The position numbers were made by a program, and so were the translations under genes. From NCBI RefSeq assembly GCF_902536725.1, contig NZ_CACAYO010000001.1, positions 87,794 through 151,793 on the forward strand: a stretch of 64,000 nt of DNA, written 5' to 3'. The first letter of the stretch is position 1. Each line of letters starts with the position of its first letter. The DNA is from an uncultured Prochlorococcus sp. GTDB lineage: Bacteria; Cyanobacteriota; Cyanobacteriia; PCC-6307; Cyanobiaceae. Below, piece after piece: positions 30,601-41,093 of the stretch. Under the pieces are notes generated by a model, which saw only the letters and a program-made list of their open reading frames with translations, did no database searches and was not told the DNA's origin.

Positions 30601-31698
30601 TTAAATTTTGATACTCAATCCACTTTTCGAAGATTCTCTTATGGCTTCGCAAATTTTATGACTAGCAAGTCCCTCACATAAGCCTGGGATTACGGGTGTT
30701 TTGTTAATTATACTCTCTGCCCATAAATTTTGAATTCTCAAAACTGGAGCTATTCTCCCATCAGTCCATGTTTTTTCAAAATTAAAACTTGAATCTGCAG
30801 TTAGATTTTGTATTTTATTTTCGTTGTTTGAATATTTCAAATTAAAACCATGTACATAATCTTTTTGGTTTTCGCTTTTAAGAATAAGTGAACCTTCGCT
30901 TCCATATATTTCTAGACTAAAACCTCTACCATTTTTAGAAATCGATGATAAAGATACCTGACATGGAAAAAGATTCGAGCTGTAGTTTGATATTTCTATA
31001 TTGGCTAAACATACATCTTCGCTCGTAACATTATTTAAATCAGATGAATTAGGTAGAGGTCTTTTTTTTATTGATGTTGCTAATTTACCAGATACATTTA
31101 TTACTTCTCCAAAAAACCAATTCAACATATCGAATGCATGAGTACCTAAGGCGCCAATAACTCCTCCACCTTTTTCTTCCAATGAATACCAATTCCAGGA
31201 TCTTTTGGGGTCGGATCTACTGCCCATTAACCAATCTAATTTGACTAAATATATATCTCCTAAGATATTTTCATCAATAAGTTTTTTTGTCTGAAGGAAA
31301 AGAGGTACTGCTCTATATTCAAAATCAACACATACGCTTAAATTATTTATCAAAGATATTCTTTGAAGCTCTTCTATCTCAGAGGCCGTTATTGAAACGG
31401 GTTTTTCAAGCAGCAAATTTTTATTATTCTCAAGGGCCTTTTTAGCTAATTTAAATCTTGATTCTGGAGGGGTTGCAATAATAACCCCATCAATTTCTGG
31501 AGATTTTACTAAGTCTTCCCAATTATGAAAAAAATCTAAACCCGTTTCTTTTTCTAATATTAATTTTTGCTTTTTCTCGTAATGATAAATAGCTATAGGA
31601 GTTAAGTATTCAGACTCATTTAATGCTTCTAAATGAACTTTTTTACCAAACCCTAGTCCAGCAATTGCTATTTTTAATTTTTTATTTTTGGTATTCAT
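30601..31698 (-). CDS. Gfo/Idh/MocA family oxidoreductase
   Basis: NAD(P)-dependent sugar or inositol-type dehydrogenase family. 365 residues with N-terminal Rossmann AIAGLGFGKKVHLEAL, the EKPVS motif with catalytic lysine near residue 97 and the GGGVIGALGTHAFDML active-site helix. Substrate unknown. It starts two bases after the end of the next upstream gene (130-aa exported protein), so it is in that operon with accD. Confidence 0.88.
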   Translation of the reverse strand: MNTKNKKLKIAIAGLGFGKKVHLEALNESEYLTPIAIYHYEKKQKLILEKETGLDFFHNWEDLVKSPEIDGVIIATPPESRFKLAKKALENNKNLLLEKPVSITASEIEELQRISLINNLSVCVDFEYRAVPLFLQTKKLIDENILGDIYLVKLDWLMGSRSDPKRSWNWYSLEEKGGGVIGALGTHAFDMLNWFFGEVINVSGKLATSIKKRPLPNSSDLNNVTSEDVCLANIEISNYSSNLFPCQVSLSSISKNGRGFSLEIYGSEGSLILKSENQKDYVHGFNLKYSNNENKIQNLTADSSFNFEKTWTDGRIAPVLRIQNLWAESIINKTPVIPGLCEGLASHKICEAIRESSKSGLSIKI

Positions 31699-31700
31699 TC

Positions 31701-32093
31701 TTATTCATTAATAAGCTCTGAACAGCTATTTTCAATAACAACATCAATAAGTTCATCATTATTAGAAGTTTGCCATTTTGAATTGAATTGAGGAATTCCA
31801 TTTATAGAAGTATCTTTGAACTTTTTTTCATCACAATTAATTCTCATAACATAAAGTGATAACTCTCCATCATCATCAGAATTAGTTGGATTTTTAAAGA
31901 ACTTTGTTAATACACTTATTTCACCATTTGGAAGAGGCTTAATACTTCCTTTATCAAGCCATTCTTTCCCTACATTATTCTCTTTTAGGAGGACCCAGTC
32001 AACATTTCCTATTCCATAAGAATATGGAGCAAAATTTAGAATAAAAAATAAAAGGCTTAAAGAAAAATATAAGAAATTTGTAATTATTCTCAT
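31701..32093 (-). CDS. Exported hypothetical protein
   Basis: 130 residues. N-terminal signal peptide (hydrophobic residues 5-25, ending ...YSYG). The mature part has WVLLKENNVGKEWLDKGSIK and two cysteines (about 83 and 124), which may pair in the periplasm. No family recognised with certainty; resembles small exported cyanobacterial proteins. One base after accD's stop on the same strand. Confidence 0.72.
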   Translation of the reverse strand: MRIITNFLYFSLSLLFFILNFAPYSYGIGNVDWVLLKENNVGKEWLDKGSIKPLPNGEISVLTKFFKNPTNSDDDGELSLYVMRINCDEKKFKDTSINGIPQFNSKWQTSNNDELIDVVIENSCSELINE

Positions 32094-32094
32094 T

Positions 32095-32976
32095 TTATAT
32101 ATTTGCTTTTGTAAGTTCTTTCACCCCATGAATTTTTAAAATTTTAGTAAGAGTATCCTTGAGATCTTTCCTTTTTACAATTACATCAACAAAACCATGT
32201 TCAAGCAGATATTCAGCTGTTTGAAAATTATCGGGTAATTTTTCTCTTAATGTTTGTTCTATAACCCTTCTTCCAGCAAATCCAATAAGAGCTTTAGGTT
32301 CCGCCAAAATTAAATCACCTAACATTGCAAAGCTTGCTGTAACCCCCCCGGTGGTTGGATGAGTTAATAAGGGCATATAAAGAAGATTTTTTTCTTTATG
32401 TTTTTTTAGTGCTCCAGATATTTTTGCCATTTGCATGAGACTTAACATACCTTCTTGCATCCTTGCTCCTCCTGATGCGCAAATAATAAGAATTGGAAAA
32501 TTTTCTAATGTTGCTCTCTCAATTATTCTTGTAATTTTTTCACCAACTACTGAACCCATGGATCCTCCCATAAATCTAAAATCCATAACAGCTAATGCTA
32601 AAGGCATAGAATTTACAGAACAGATTCCTGTTACCACTCCATCTCTTAAACCTGTACCTGCTTGACTTTCTTTAATTCGGTCAGCATATGACCTTCTATC
32701 TTTAAAACCTAAAGGATCTGTTGGACTTAGTGAACTATCAAACTCTTCGAATGAATTTTTGTCAGCAATGATATTTATCCTTTCATCGCTATTAATCCTA
32801 TTGTGGTGTCCACAATTACTGCAAACATTGAAATTTGAAATTAGGTCTTTTCTATAGGCAACTTGAGAACATTCTGAACATTTAACCCACAAACCATCTC
32901 CGTCATCAGTATCTTGCGAAACTTTCCCAACAAATTGATCTTTACGCCTTGCGGCAAACCAGTCGATTAATGACAC
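32095..32976 (-). CDS. accD: Acetyl-CoA carboxylase carboxyltransferase, beta subunit
   Basis: Transfers the carboxyl group from biotin to acetyl-CoA in the first step of fatty acid synthesis. 293 residues. The N-terminal zinc ribbon is complete (Cys33, Cys36, Cys52, Cys55), followed by the crotonase-fold domain with SGGARMQEG and [11 protein letters not shown] for CoA and oxyanion binding. GTG start, fixed by the conserved N terminus [10 protein letters not shown]. Confidence 0.96.
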   Translation of the reverse strand: MSLIDWFAARRKDQFVGKVSQDTDDGDGLWVKCSECSQVAYRKDLISNFNVCSNCGHHNRINSDERINIIADKNSFEEFDSSLSPTDPLGFKDRRSYADRIKESQAGTGLRDGVVTGICSVNSMPLALAVMDFRFMGGSMGSVVGEKITRIIERATLENFPILIICASGGARMQEGMLSLMQMAKISGALKKHKEKNLLYMPLLTHPTTGGVTASFAMLGDLILAEPKALIGFAGRRVIEQTLREKLPDNFQTAEYLLEHGFVDVIVKRKDLKDTLTKILKIHGVKELTKANI

Positions 32977-33118
32977 AACGTTACCTGTTTTTTTCTATTT
33001 AAATCTAAACAAGGTACTTTTATCAAGAAAGATATATAAAAATTTGAGATCCTCTAGATTAAAAACTCCTCAAAGTAAAAAAAAATAATGATTTGAGTTA
33101 ATAATCGAAAATTAATTA

Positions 33119-34015
33119 CTATTTATTTTTCTCCTCAATCATCTTATGGATTATGGGAGTGAGAATTAGTTCCATTGCGAAACCCATTTTCCCTCCATTT
33201 ACAACGATACTTGTTGGACTTGACATAAATGAATCGTTAATCATTCCAAGCAAGTATTGAAAATCAATCCCCCATTTCTCTCTTGCCCCTTTTCTGAAAT
33301 GTATGATCACAAAACTCTCATCAGGAGTTGGGATATTCCTGCATATGAAAGGATTAGAAGTGTCAATTGTGGGAATTCTTTGGAAATTAATGTCGGTTTT
33401 GCTGAATTGTGGGCAAATGTGATTTATATAATCAGGCATTCTTCTCAAAATAGTATCCACAATGGTTTCCGCTGAGTAACCTCTTTCTGCGTTATCTCTA
33501 TGGATTTTTTGAATCCACTCTAAATTTGTTATCGGAACAACACCTACAAGTAAATCAGCATAAGATGCCACATTGTATCCATTACCTTCTACCCCGCCAT
33601 GCAAACCTTCGTAAAAAAGTACGTCTGTTCCCTCAGGAATATCTTCCCATGGAGTAAATTGACCAGGTTCTAAGGATGTCCCAAGTCTTGTGTTATGTTC
33701 CTCTGCTTCTTCGAGACTATGTAGATAATATCTTTTCTTCCCTCCTCCAGTTTCACCATAGATTTTAAAAAGTTCTTCTAGCTTGTCAAAAAGATTAGCC
33801 TCTGGACCAAAATGAGAAAAATTTTCACCTTTTGAAAGAGCGTCTGCCATAGCTTTTTTCATAGGCATTCTCTCAAATCTGTGGTAACTATCACCTTCTA
33901 CAACTGCAGGAACAATATCTTCTCTGGCAAAAATATGCTCAAAGGCTCTTTTTACTGTACTTGTTCCTGCTCCTGAAGATCCTGTTACAGCAACTACTGG
34001 ATGACGTTTTGACAT
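33119..34015 (-). CDS. prk: Phosphoribulokinase, proteobacterial (class I) type
   Basis: Makes ribulose 1,5-bisphosphate for RuBisCO. At 298 residues it has the short class I layout: P-loop GSSGAGTST at residues 12-20, the VEGDSYHRF catalytic Asp, YEGLHGG and IQKIHRD. Plant and beta-cyanobacterial PRK are longer and carry two redox-active cysteines in GDSGCGKST and near residue 55; neither is present here. This matches the proteobacterial-like Calvin cycle set of alpha-cyanobacteria. Thioredoxin control of this enzyme is therefore unlikely (inference). Confidence 0.93.
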   Translation of the reverse strand: MSKRHPVVAVTGSSGAGTSTVKRAFEHIFAREDIVPAVVEGDSYHRFERMPMKKAMADALSKGENFSHFGPEANLFDKLEELFKIYGETGGGKKRYYLHSLEEAEEHNTRLGTSLEPGQFTPWEDIPEGTDVLFYEGLHGGVEGNGYNVASYADLLVGVVPITNLEWIQKIHRDNAERGYSAETIVDTILRRMPDYINHICPQFSKTDINFQRIPTIDTSNPFICRNIPTPDESFVIIHFRKGAREKWGIDFQYLLGMINDSFMSSPTSIVVNGGKMGFAMELILTPIIHKMIEEKNK

Positions 34016-34104
34016 TTTTAAAAAACAATATCTAATGATTCTGACAGGTCATATGCCAACTTTATGTTCAACTTAGAAATATTTTTTTATTTATTAATTT
34101 TTTT

Positions 34105-35178
34105 TTAAATTTCGTCCATTATTTTATTTCCGATTTCACTGCAAGATAAAACTTCAGAAGACCCATTAGCTAAATCTGCAGTTCTAAATCCTTTTGACAA
34201 AACTTTATCAATGGCAGTTTCTAAATTTTCTGCAGCCTCTTCTTCACTTAATCCAATTTTTAACATCATGGAAGCAGATAAAAGCATTGCTATAGGATTC
34301 GCTATGTTTTTACCAGCTATATCAGGAGCCGAACCATGAACAGGTTCAAAAACACCAGGCCCACTATCGTTTAGAGAAGCAGATGGAAGCATACCAATAG
34401 AACCAGTTAACATAGCGGCTAAATCGCTTAAAATATCTCCAAATAAATTACTAGTTAAAATTACATCAAATTGACTAGGATCTCTAACTAATTGCATTGC
34501 GGCATTATCAACGTACATATTGCTTAGAGATATATTTTTATCTTTTGAGGTTATATTTAAAACTGTATCTCTCCACAATTGACTAACCTCAAGAACGTTT
34601 GATTTATCAACAGAACATATTTTTTTATTTCTTTGGTTAGCAATTTTTATTGCTATTTCAGTTATTCTCTCTATTTCGGCCGAATCATAAACCATCGTAT
34701 TGAAAGCTTTTGGAATTTTTGTATTTGTTATATGTCCTCTTGGTTTTCCAAAATAAATTCCCCCTATTAATTCTCTTACAACAATAAGATCTACATGCTC
34801 AACGATTTCTTTTTTTAATGTGCTTGCATCTAATAGAGATTTTCTTATTTTGACAGGCCTTATATTTGCGAAAAGGTTTAGGGCAGATCTTAACTTTAGT
34901 AACCCACTTTCTGGCCTTAATTCTCTTGCAAGAGAATCATATTTAATATCTCCAACACAGGCTAAAAGTACAGCATCACTTTTTTTGCATTGATTTAGTG
35001 TCTCATCTGGAGCAGGAGTCCCATATTTTTCATAAGCTATCCCTCCAAATAATTTTTCAATAATCTCAATATCGAAATTATGATTTTTCGAAAGCTTTTT
35101 TAAAACTTTTTTTGAAACTTCTGAAATCTCTGGTCCAATTCCGTCTCCTGACAATAAAACAATCTTATATTTCTTCAT
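34105..35178 (-). CDS. leuB: 3-isopropylmalate dehydrogenase
   Basis: Oxidative decarboxylation step of leucine synthesis. 357 residues with LSGDGIGPEI at the N terminus, the VVRELIGGIYFGKPR segment, the DSA/YVDNAAMQL catalytic residues and the GSAPDIAGKNIANP cofactor loop. ATG start. Lies between prk and lpxD on the same strand. Confidence 0.96.
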   Translation of the reverse strand: MKKYKIVLLSGDGIGPEISEVSKKVLKKLSKNHNFDIEIIEKLFGGIAYEKYGTPAPDETLNQCKKSDAVLLACVGDIKYDSLARELRPESGLLKLRSALNLFANIRPVKIRKSLLDASTLKKEIVEHVDLIVVRELIGGIYFGKPRGHITNTKIPKAFNTMVYDSAEIERITEIAIKIANQRNKKICSVDKSNVLEVSQLWRDTVLNITSKDKNISLSNMYVDNAAMQLVRDPSQFDVILTSNLFGDILSDLAAMLTGSIGMLPSASLNDSGPGVFEPVHGSAPDIAGKNIANPIAMLLSASMMLKIGLSEEEAAENLETAIDKVLSKGFRTADLANGSSEVLSCSEIGNKIMDEI

Positions 35179-35206
35179 TTAAATTTTTGTTTAATAGAAC
35201 AATAAA

Positions 35207-36241
35207 TTATTGCTTGTCTAATTGTCTAAGTTTTTTTGCCAATTCTGGTAATTTTTTAAAAATACTTGAACTCCTTAGCCATGATTTATTTTCCATCGCA
35301 GGGAAACCACTAATTACCTTGCCATCTTCTATGTCACAATGGATTCCGCATTTTGAACTCGCTATGACATTATTACCAACTTTTACTCTATTATTGACTC
35401 CTACTTGCCCTGCCAAAATAACACCATCTCCAATATTTGCTCCTCCAGCGATACCAACTTGAGCTGCAAATGCACAATTCTTTCCAATTTTAACTCCATG
35501 GCCTATTTGTATTAAATTATCCAACTTTGTTCCCTCATCAATAAAAGTAAATCCAACTGCTGGTCTATCAATACAACAATTCGTTCCAATTTCTACAAAA
35601 CTCATTATTTTTACACCACCTTTTTGAGGCATCTTGACCCATTTGCCATTTTTAGGAATAAAACCAAATCCCTCTGATCCAATAACAGAATTTGAGTTAA
35701 TTACACAATTATCTTTTAGAGTGGTATTTTCGTAAATAACGCAATTTGGATGAATTGTATTATTGTTCCCTATTCGAACATTGCCTAAAATTGATGATCC
35801 AGGAAGAATACGATTATTATCACCAATTACAGTATTTTCTCCAATATAGACATTAGGTCCAATATGGCAATCTGTTCCAATTATTGCTGTTTTATCTATA
35901 ACTGCTGAAGCGTGAATTCCTGATTTGAAATTGATAGTTTTATATAAACAATCCAATACTTCTGCAAATGCAATTCTTGGATTTTTAACGACTATGTTTG
36001 ATATATTGAGTTTCTTTAGAGCACTAACGATTTCATCGTTGTTAGTAGTTATTATTGCTGATGCTTTAGTTTGATCTAATTTTTCTTTAAGGATATTATT
36101 TTCTTCTAAAAAAGATATTTGATGTTTAACTGCAGTATCTAATGAGGCAGCATCATCTATATTTAAATCTTCGAAAATATTGGCACTAATAAAATTTGAA
36201 TTTCCCTTTTTTATTAGATCAACTAAATCACTTAAAAGCAT
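35207..36241 (-). CDS. lpxD: UDP-3-O-(3-hydroxyacyl)glucosamine N-acyltransferase
   Basis: Third acylation-stage enzyme of lipid A synthesis. 344 residues; N-terminal uridine-binding domain (to about residue 100) then a long run of hexapeptide repeats (I-G-x-N type) forming a left-handed beta-helix, with the catalytic HGVKIG histidine. The presence of lpxD fits an outer membrane with some lipid A, which agrees with the LptB-like gene upstream. Confidence 0.95.
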   Translation of the reverse strand: MLLSDLVDLIKKGNSNFISANIFEDLNIDDAASLDTAVKHQISFLEENNILKEKLDQTKASAIITTNNDEIVSALKKLNISNIVVKNPRIAFAEVLDCLYKTINFKSGIHASAVIDKTAIIGTDCHIGPNVYIGENTVIGDNNRILPGSSILGNVRIGNNNTIHPNCVIYENTTLKDNCVINSNSVIGSEGFGFIPKNGKWVKMPQKGGVKIMSFVEIGTNCCIDRPAVGFTFIDEGTKLDNLIQIGHGVKIGKNCAFAAQVGIAGGANIGDGVILAGQVGVNNRVKVGNNVIASSKCGIHCDIEDGKVISGFPAMENKSWLRSSSIFKKLPELAKKLRQLDKQ

Positions 36242-36261
36242 TTTTCAGTTTTGATTTTTTT

Positions 36262-37344
36262 CTAAGAGAGAGCAAGAACATCTCTGTGTACGACAATTAT
36301 CGAGGAGTTGTTATTTTCTTTATTATTTAAGATACTTCTTAATTTGTCGCTACTTATTGATACTAAACCTTTTGCAACTTCTTTATCATTTGTATTTACG
36401 ATTTTAACTGCTTGATTAATCGTAAAGTTTCCTTCTACATTCTTAACACCAACCGCTAAAAGTGAGGCACCTTTTTTTTTAATTGCGAAAGAAGCGCCAT
36501 CATCCAAAGTAATTTTCCCTACTGTTTGAATTGCATGTGAGAGCCAACTTTTTTTGTTTCCTATAGGTTTATCTACTGGATAAAATAGAGTTCCAATTTT
36601 ATTATCATTAAAAATTTCAATTAAGTTTTTTTTATTAGTTCCATCAACTAGTTGGACTTCAACCCCTCCTTTTGTTGCTATTTCGGCAGAAATTAATTTT
36701 GTAGAAATTCCTCCTGTTCCCCATTCATTATTTGAGTTTTGACTATTTTTATCTTTTATTTCTTTTAATTCACTATTATGAACTTCTTTAATAGGTTGCG
36801 CATCTTTATTATTACGTGGATCTTTTGAGTATAGATTTTCAATATCGGTTAATAGAATAAGCTTGTTAGCATTTATAGCTAAGGCAACTAAAGCAGAGAG
36901 GGTATCATTATCTCCATATTTAAGCTCTTCATTAGCTACGGTATCATTTTCATTTACTATTGGAATAACATTCAAATCTATTAATTTTTTTATAGTTTTA
37001 GAAGCGTTATTAAAGGATTCTCGTGAATTGAAATCAGCTTTAGTTATTAAAATTTGAGCAATATTATGACCTAATTTATTAAATACTTTATCGTATAAGG
37101 ACATTAAATTAACTTGACCTACTGCAGCAGTGGCTTGAAGGGTACTTAAATCATTTGGTCTCGTTTTAATATTCAATTTTTGGCAACCTAATCCAACGAC
37201 TCCACTAGTTACTAGAATTAATTTGTTTCCTTTTAAAAGAAAATTTGTAAAGGATCTAGAAAGGGTTTCAATAATTTCTTCCGTGGATGTTTCATTTGTC
37301 CCTCTTAAAATACTGGTACCAATTTTTATAACCCAAGTTTTCAT
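36262..37344 (-). CDS. proB: Glutamate 5-kinase
   Basis: First enzyme of proline synthesis. 360 residues: an amino acid kinase domain (IKIGTSIL at the start, [11 protein letters not shown] with catalytic Asp, [10 protein letters not shown]) followed by a C-terminal PUA domain from about residue 275. The ATG overlaps the TGA of the yqeG-like gene by four bases (ATGA), so translation is coupled. Confidence 0.96.
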   Translation of the reverse strand: MKTWVIKIGTSILRGTNETSTEEIIETLSRSFTNFLLKGNKLILVTSGVVGLGCQKLNIKTRPNDLSTLQATAAVGQVNLMSLYDKVFNKLGHNIAQILITKADFNSRESFNNASKTIKKLIDLNVIPIVNENDTVANEELKYGDNDTLSALVALAINANKLILLTDIENLYSKDPRNNKDAQPIKEVHNSELKEIKDKNSQNSNNEWGTGGISTKLISAEIATKGGVEVQLVDGTNKKNLIEIFNDNKIGTLFYPVDKPIGNKKSWLSHAIQTVGKITLDDGASFAIKKKGASLLAVGVKNVEGNFTINQAVKIVNTNDKEVAKGLVSISSDKLRSILNNKENNNSSIIVVHRDVLALS

Positions 37345-37835
37345 TTTATAAAATGAGAAATTAATTTTTCTATTGTCAAAGTTAAATTAAATTTTATAGG
37401 CAAGCCATCACTATTTAATCGCTTAACTAATATTGTTTTTATATTACATCTATTACCAACAATAATATCTGTAAAAATTCTGTCGCCGATAATGGCTATA
37501 TTTTCTGGCTTAATGCCAATTTCTTTGATAGCAGACAAAGTTACTTTTTTTCTTGGCTTTGATGCATTGTATTTATACCTTAAATTTAATTCTTTCGCTA
37601 ATTTTGCGATTCTTTTTTTTGATGGATTATTACTTATTAGATATAAGGAGAAAAGTTTTTTAGATTCTACGATCCAATTTTTTACAGCTTTAGGGATCAT
37701 ATTTGATTTTCTATTTACTAGAGTCCCATCGACATCTAGCAATAAAGAATGAATTCCTTTTTTTTGCAACTCAGTTTGAGAAATCGCATATATTGGTAAG
37801 TCTGAATCCCAATTAACTTTTAGGATAGATCTCAT
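37341..37835 (-). CDS. yqeG: YqeG family HAD IIIA-type phosphatase
   Basis: 164 residues. HAD motif I DVDGTL with Asp34 and Asp36, motif II SNN, and the GDRIFTDI motif near the C terminus. The family includes bacterial YqeG and plastid/mitochondrial phosphatidylglycerophosphate phosphatase relatives, so a lipid or nucleotide phosphatase role is possible. It overlaps proB by four bases. Confidence 0.9.
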   Translation of the reverse strand: MRSILKVNWDSDLPIYAISQTELQKKGIHSLLLDVDGTLVNRKSNMIPKAVKNWIVESKKLFSLYLISNNPSKKRIAKLAKELNLRYKYNASKPRKKVTLSAIKEIGIKPENIAIIGDRIFTDIIVGNRCNIKTILVKRLNSDGLPIKFNLTLTIEKLISHFIK

Positions 37836-37840
37836 TTATT

Positions 37841-38377
37841 TTAAGAACTACTTTTTTCAAGCTCAGTTTCAATCAAAGGTTGAATTTTATCAAACTCATC
37901 ATCTTCGACTAATAATGCACCTTTATCTTTTAATTTACCCACAATAAAAAAAGGATCTAGTGGAATATATAAACCATATTCTTGGTCAAAAAGATTAAAG
38001 TTAACGAGCAATTCATAACTCTCACTATCATCATCGACGTAATCTTCCTCTAATTCATCGTAAATTGGTTCTTCAAGTTCTCCTGATACTGTTAATGTAA
38101 CTGCTGATCTGATAAGCCTTAAATCATGTTCTTGAAGAACAGCTTCAGCATTTTTTAGTATTTGTTCATTTTTATCTATCTTCTCAATTAGTTCAGGTTC
38201 ATCTTTCTCATTGATCTTAAAAAGACTTACTGGAGTATCAACTGGCGTTAATAAAGCATATTCTTGTCCTTCAACACTTACTAATTGTTCAAGATAACAA
38301 AATAGCTCGTTCCCATTTGAGTCATTTAATAAAAGAGTCTGTGCATCATAATTATCATTTGAGTTGGCTTCTTTCAT
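37841..38377 (-). CDS. DUF3727 (DUF1292-like) family protein
   Basis: 178 residues, strongly acidic, with the DUF1292-type start LLNDSNGNELFCYLEQLVSVEGQEYALLTP and a cyanobacterial/plastid DUF3727 C-terminal part (NFNLFDQEYGLYIPLDPFF). Conserved throughout cyanobacteria and plants; no proven function known to me. Five bases upstream of yqeG in the same operon, following ruvX. Confidence 0.88.
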   Translation of the reverse strand: MKEANSNDNYDAQTLLLNDSNGNELFCYLEQLVSVEGQEYALLTPVDTPVSLFKINEKDEPELIEKIDKNEQILKNAEAVLQEHDLRLIRSAVTLTVSGELEEPIYDELEEDYVDDDSESYELLVNFNLFDQEYGLYIPLDPFFIVGKLKDKGALLVEDDEFDKIQPLIETELEKSSS

Positions 38378-38403
38378 TTAAAAATTATCTATACTTTTTA
38401 ATA

Positions 38404-38865
38404 CTAATATTTTATCTGCCGTTTACCAGCTATTTCTTCTAATTCAGGACCCTCTTCGATCCATTGTTCAAGTATTATTTTTGCTGAGAAACTATCAATC
38501 AATCCTGATTTATCTTTTTTTATTCCAAATCTGTCTGAGGATTCCCAAGTTGAACTATGTTCGTTGACGTAAGAAAATGGAAGCTTTAATTCATTTGAAA
38601 GTAATTGACCGTAATTTTTACAGTCAATAGCTTGAGTGGTCATTTGACCTTCATCATCTAGTGGAATACCAACAATAAAACCAGTTAAATTAAATTCATT
38701 TATATAATTTCTAATGATTTTAATCTCTTGATTATTTTCAAACCGTTTTACTGCTGGAAGTATATTTGATGTTATGCATAAGGGATCACAATAAGCTAAT
38801 CCAATTCTTTTGGTACCTATATCCAAACTCAAAATTGATTTGGGTTTGGGTTTGCAAAATTTCAC
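38404..38865 (-). CDS. ruvX: Holliday junction resolvase-like protein RuvX/YqgF
   Basis: 153 residues with the RNase H-like start [15 protein letters not shown], where the Asp is catalytic, [14 protein letters not shown] and [11 protein letters not shown] for the other acidic residues. Family roles include pre-16S rRNA 5' processing and Holliday junction resolution. GTG start overlapping the TGA of the upstream gene (GTGA). Confidence 0.92.
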   Translation of the reverse strand: MKFCKPKPKSILSLDIGTKRIGLAYCDPLCITSNILPAVKRFENNQEIKIIRNYINEFNLTGFIVGIPLDDEGQMTTQAIDCKNYGQLLSNELKLPFSYVNEHSSTWESSDRFGIKKDKSGLIDSFSAKIILEQWIEEGPELEEIAGKRQIKY

Positions 38866-39917
38866 TTTGTTTTTAATGGAAAAGGAGATGGATATGGATT
38901 ACCTTGTGGACTTAATTTTTCAAAGATTGATTCCAAAGATTGATTTATAATGTTTACTTGTTTGGCTTCATTCTTAACTATTGTGTTCCTTATAAGAATT
39001 ATTTCTTGATTTTTTTCTTTGAAATTACATTCTTCGAGAAAAAGATTTAATTGAGAATTTTCTTTATAGGTTTTTAAATATGAAATAGGTGATATTTCAA
39101 AAAATCTTTTTATAAATTCTTTTAAAATAGGATTGAATCTCTTATCCCAATATCTACTTATGGTTAAAGTATAATTTTCTTCGTTTTGATAATTTATATC
39201 TTTTAAAATTGCGCATATAACTGAATTTTCATATATTAAGGCACCACTTTTAGAGTTATTTCTTTTAAGAATGTCATCTTGATCAAAATCTAAAATATTT
39301 CTTATTAAGGGAGATTGATTTGATCTTATGAAGTTCACTATTTTTAATATATTTTGTTTATTAATGTTTTGGAATTCATTAATTAATTCATAGGCATTGG
39401 CATTTTGCTTCGTAGATTTATTGAGATCAGAGCCATCCCAAAGGATTATCTCTCCTAATGGCTGAAAGCCTAATTCTCTTGAGGTTGATATGAGGTCAAC
39501 ATTATTTATATCAGCGTTAATAATCCAACTTGAAGTTTTGATGTCTTTTATTGAAATAGATTTTTTTATCAATCCTAAAGTTAATTGCTTATCTGTTAAG
39601 GAACACTTGTTGTTAATCAATTCAGGCTTAGATATTTTTAAGCAAGTCTCTTTTTTGTTTAAAGGAAAAATATTCAAATAACCAATAATTTCGTTTCCAT
39701 GTATGGCAATTATGCATTTATTTTTATTTTTCTTGAGTTTATTTAAAAAAATTTTTAGATCATCAAAGGTATTTATAATTGCCATCTTTAAAAACCAATT
39801 ATTCAATTCCTTATTTTTAATATCTATTAAAAGGTTAATGTGCCTTATGTGGAGTTCTTCAAAAGTTACTTCAATTCCTTTTTTAGAATGAAAAGAATAA
39901 GAGGTATCTTTTTTCAT
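38862..39917 (-). CDS. Cyanobacterial hypothetical protein with GNAT-like N-terminal half
   Basis: 351 residues. The segment around residues 65-80 ([19 protein letters not shown]) resembles the central beta-strands of GNAT acetyltransferases, and a second GNAT-like half may follow ([17 protein letters not shown]). No acetyl-CoA P-loop is convincing. Translationally coupled to ruvX (4-base overlap), and its start abuts the stop of the CofE-like gene. GNAT membership is an inference from pattern. Confidence 0.7.
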   Translation of the reverse strand: MKKDTSYSFHSKKGIEVTFEELHIRHINLLIDIKNKELNNWFLKMAIINTFDDLKIFLNKLKKNKNKCIIAIHGNEIIGYLNIFPLNKKETCLKISKPELINNKCSLTDKQLTLGLIKKSISIKDIKTSSWIINADINNVDLISTSRELGFQPLGEIILWDGSDLNKSTKQNANAYELINEFQNINKQNILKIVNFIRSNQSPLIRNILDFDQDDILKRNNSKSGALIYENSVICAILKDINYQNEENYTLTISRYWDKRFNPILKEFIKRFFEISPISYLKTYKENSQLNLFLEECNFKEKNQEIILIRNTIVKNEAKQVNIINQSLESIFEKLSPQGNPYPSPFPLKTK

Positions 39918-41084
39918 TTACTTTTTTTCTCTTATTAACACTATAGGGGTTTTTTCATCTCCATTGCCAGCTGGATTAGATATTAAGTTTCTTTTGAGTA
40001 TTTTATTTACTTTTTTATTTGAACTAGCTAAGACTTTCACACCTCCAAGATCATTTACATCGACTACAGCAACATCAATATTCAGATAGTTCGAGATCTC
40101 CTTACAAAATAAATCCGCATTGAGAGGACCCATAACTATACACTTGTCATAAGGCGTAACTGTACCGCTTATATCATCAATGAGAGATGATTCCGAACCA
40201 GTTAACCTATAAAACATACCCTTAATACCAACTAATTTAAAGAGAAATCCAACAAATAGTGCAAAGGTTATTCTTGTGATTCCGATTTTATTTATTAATA
40301 ATTGCATGCCGCAAGCTGTTGCGAGACTGCTTGTAGGGTGAAAAAAATAACATAAAGCTTTCGAAAATAAACTATATTCTGAATTTTGAGGGGAAATATA
40401 TCTATTTTGCATAATCGCTAGTGGACTCTCACCGATTGTTAAAATATCATTTTTTTCTACAATCCCTTTGCAGTATTCAATCACGGTATTTACTGGGTTA
40501 TCAAAGCAACCAAGTAAATCAGTTTTAATAGCAAAAGCTTTATATTTATTATTTATTGGAATTTCAAAAACTTCTCTCGGCCTTTGTTTTTGCCTATCTA
40601 AATTAATTAATAAACAATCTTTATTATTTGAAATACCAAAATGTCCATAGTTTTCCCAAAATACTTTTAACCATAGATATTTTAATTTTTTTCTAAAATT
40701 GTAATTGCTAAATTTATATATGATTCTTACAAATAATTCAGAATTTGACTTGATAATTGTTGTTGGCCAGTAATTATATAAATTCTTAATTTTATTATTT
40801 TCATATATATAAATATCTTCTCGATAATTAAAATTTTTGCAATATTCGTTACCTTTACTTTTAAAAAAATCTAATTCAAAATTTATATTAGATACCATAG
40901 TCTCTTTGGTTTTACTTTTATTAGTTATTTTTAAATCAATAATTAATTCGATTAAACTATCCTTTTTTTTAATTTTGTAATTTATAGGTACAAGATTTAA
41001 CTTTGATTTGGGTGAGTATTTAATAAATAAATCTGAAAGAATTAAAAAAATTAAAAGAACTAAGAGGATATATATTAATATCAT
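39918..41084 (-). CDS. CofE-like (F420-0:gamma-glutamyl ligase related) membrane-anchored protein
   Basis: 388 residues. One N-terminal membrane helix (residues 1-20), an adaptor-like beta-rich region to about 170, then a domain related to CofE: IKTDLLGCFD, GDxxxxGESPLAIMQNR-like TIGESPLAIMQNR, and VVDVNDLGGVKVLA. F420 is not known from this lineage and no other F420 gene is visible, so coenzyme F420 tailoring is unlikely. A different peptide-ligase or regulatory activity should be assumed unknown. Confidence 0.78.
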   Translation of the reverse strand: MILIYILLVLLIFLILSDLFIKYSPKSKLNLVPINYKIKKKDSLIELIIDLKITNKSKTKETMVSNINFELDFFKSKGNEYCKNFNYREDIYIYENNKIKNLYNYWPTTIIKSNSELFVRIIYKFSNYNFRKKLKYLWLKVFWENYGHFGISNNKDCLLINLDRQKQRPREVFEIPINNKYKAFAIKTDLLGCFDNPVNTVIEYCKGIVEKNDILTIGESPLAIMQNRYISPQNSEYSLFSKALCYFFHPTSSLATACGMQLLINKIGITRITFALFVGFLFKLVGIKGMFYRLTGSESSLIDDISGTVTPYDKCIVMGPLNADLFCKEISNYLNIDVAVVDVNDLGGVKVLASSNKKVNKILKRNLISNPAGNGDEKTPIVLIREKK

Positions 41085-41093
41085 TTTTTTTAG

